A DNA stretch of 5,354 bases, taken from Deltaproteobacteria bacterium. Lineage in GTDB: Bacteria; Desulfobacterota; Desulfarculia; Desulfarculales; Desulfarculaceae. Positions 4,938-5,354 of the stretch are shown here, piece by piece. The notes under the pieces were generated by a model. That model made no database searches. It was not told the origin of the DNA and worked only from the letters and a program-made list of their open reading frames with translations. The position numbers were made by a program, and so were the translations under genes. The DNA is taken from positions 1 through 5,354 of the forward strand of contig JAKAGJ010000196.1 of assembly GCA_021815655.1 (NCBI GenBank), given 5' to 3'. Position 1 is the first letter of the stretch. Each line of letters opens with the position of its first letter.

Positions 4938-5354
4938 ATGAAACCAAGACAGCTACCCCGCGGATTGGCCGGTCTGACGGTCCTGGTGGCGGGGCTTTGC
5001 CTTCTGTTGACCTCTTCCGCGGCCCAGGCCCTGGGCCGCCCCGACAGCTTCGCCGACCTGGTGGTGCAGGTGTCGCCGGCGGTGGTCAACGTGCGCACGG
5101 TCAAGACCATCAAGCGCCAAGCCGTGCCCGAGATGTTCCAGCAGTTCCAGGGCCGCCAGGGTGGCCCCCAGGGTGGCCCCGATGAGGAGATGCCCGACCT
5201 GCATGAGTTCTTCCGCCGCTTTTTCGGCCCCGGCGGCCCCGGCGGACAGATGCCCAAGGAGTTCAAGCAGCGCTCCCTGGGTTCCGGCGTCATCGTGGAC
5301 CCGGCGGGCTACGTGCTGACCAACAACCACGTGGTGGCCGAGGCCGATAGATCG
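4938..5354 (+). CDS. htrA: HtrA/DegQ-type periplasmic serine protease, N-terminal part (cut by window end)
   Basis: The 139 visible codons encode the start of a Do-family (peptidase S1C) protease and chaperone, which degrades misfolded envelope proteins in the periplasm. Residues 1-31 form a Sec signal peptide: Arg/Lys-rich start, hydrophobic core about 10-25, and AQA before Leu32. Cys21 lacks a proper lipobox. SFADLVVQVSPAVVNV (37-52) is the family's first conserved block. Residues about 71-104 are a Gly/Pro/Gln-rich loop containing the typical DLHEFFRRFFG. SLGSGVIVDPAGYVLTNNHVV (113-133) holds the catalytic His131. The catalytic Asp and Ser and the PDZ domains would lie beyond the window. 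The start is supported by CGGAGG 7 nt upstream and the signal peptide. The final two codons, AGA TCG, are atypical and may not be genuine. DegP, DegQ and DegS cannot be separated from this fragment. Confidence 0.9.
   Translation, partial: MKPRQLPRGLAGLTVLVAGLCLLLTSSAAQALGRPDSFADLVVQVSPAVVNVRTVKTIKRQAVPEMFQQFQGRQGGPQGGPDEEMPDLHEFFRRFFGPGGPGGQMPKEFKQRSLGSGVIVDPAGYVLTNNHVVAEADRS

Noticed and set aside
4736..5293. 185-codon minus-strand open frame across the protease gene start
   Set aside because: Antisense to a clear signal peptide and protease domain; no recognisable family.
1..5354. CRISPR arrays, tRNA or rRNA genes, insertion sequences, defence or toxin-antitoxin genes
   Set aside because: No regular repeats, tRNA cloverleaf signals, terminal inverted repeats, transposase or toxin-like products were seen on either strand.

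Overview
This window is GC-rich bacterial DNA with strong C/G bias at third codon positions. It most resembles a Gram-negative delta-proteobacterial lineage (Desulfobacterota; Desulfarculales-like is a guess). The evidence is an outer-membrane beta-barrel protein with a Sec signal peptide and terminal Phe, a periplasmic Do-type protease, a DUF1844 protein, and a short SerA paired with a class V aminotransferase. Taxonomy is inferred from gene content only.

Layout, all genes on the + strand. 1-347: non-coding apart from a possible C-terminal tail of an upstream gene. It holds a small hairpin, an extended -10 promoter (131-159) and a leader of about 180 nt with four predicted hairpins. 348-1559: putative porin, closed by a textbook intrinsic terminator (1584-1618). 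1619-2034: about 415 bp without a convincing gene. It contains a perfect TTGACA -35 element, a second terminator-like hairpin about 20-50 nt after the predicted transcription start, and a long structured leader. 2035-4123: two-gene operon with 1 nt between the genes, a class V aminotransferase then a D-3-phosphoglycerate dehydrogenase lacking the ACT domain, followed by a 15-bp GC hairpin. 4263-4673: DUF1844 protein with its own probable promoter and a terminator (4742-4772). 4938-5354: 5' part of an HtrA/DegQ-type serine protease gene cut by the window end, preceded by two hairpins, one of which carries a perfect complement of the gene's ribosome-binding site.

Working together: the aminotransferase and SerA probably perform the first two steps of phosphorylated serine synthesis (3-phosphoglycerate to 3-phosphohydroxypyruvate to phosphoserine), with the class V enzyme standing in for classical SerC. 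The porin, DUF1844 protein and protease appear to be independent units; porin and protease both belong to the cell envelope.

I found no clear new multi-gene system. The most notable unexplained material is non-coding: three leaders (porin, serine operon, protease) with substantial predicted secondary structure that matches no riboswitch class I recognise. The last six bases equal the start of a common Illumina adapter, so the extreme 3' end may be an artefact.
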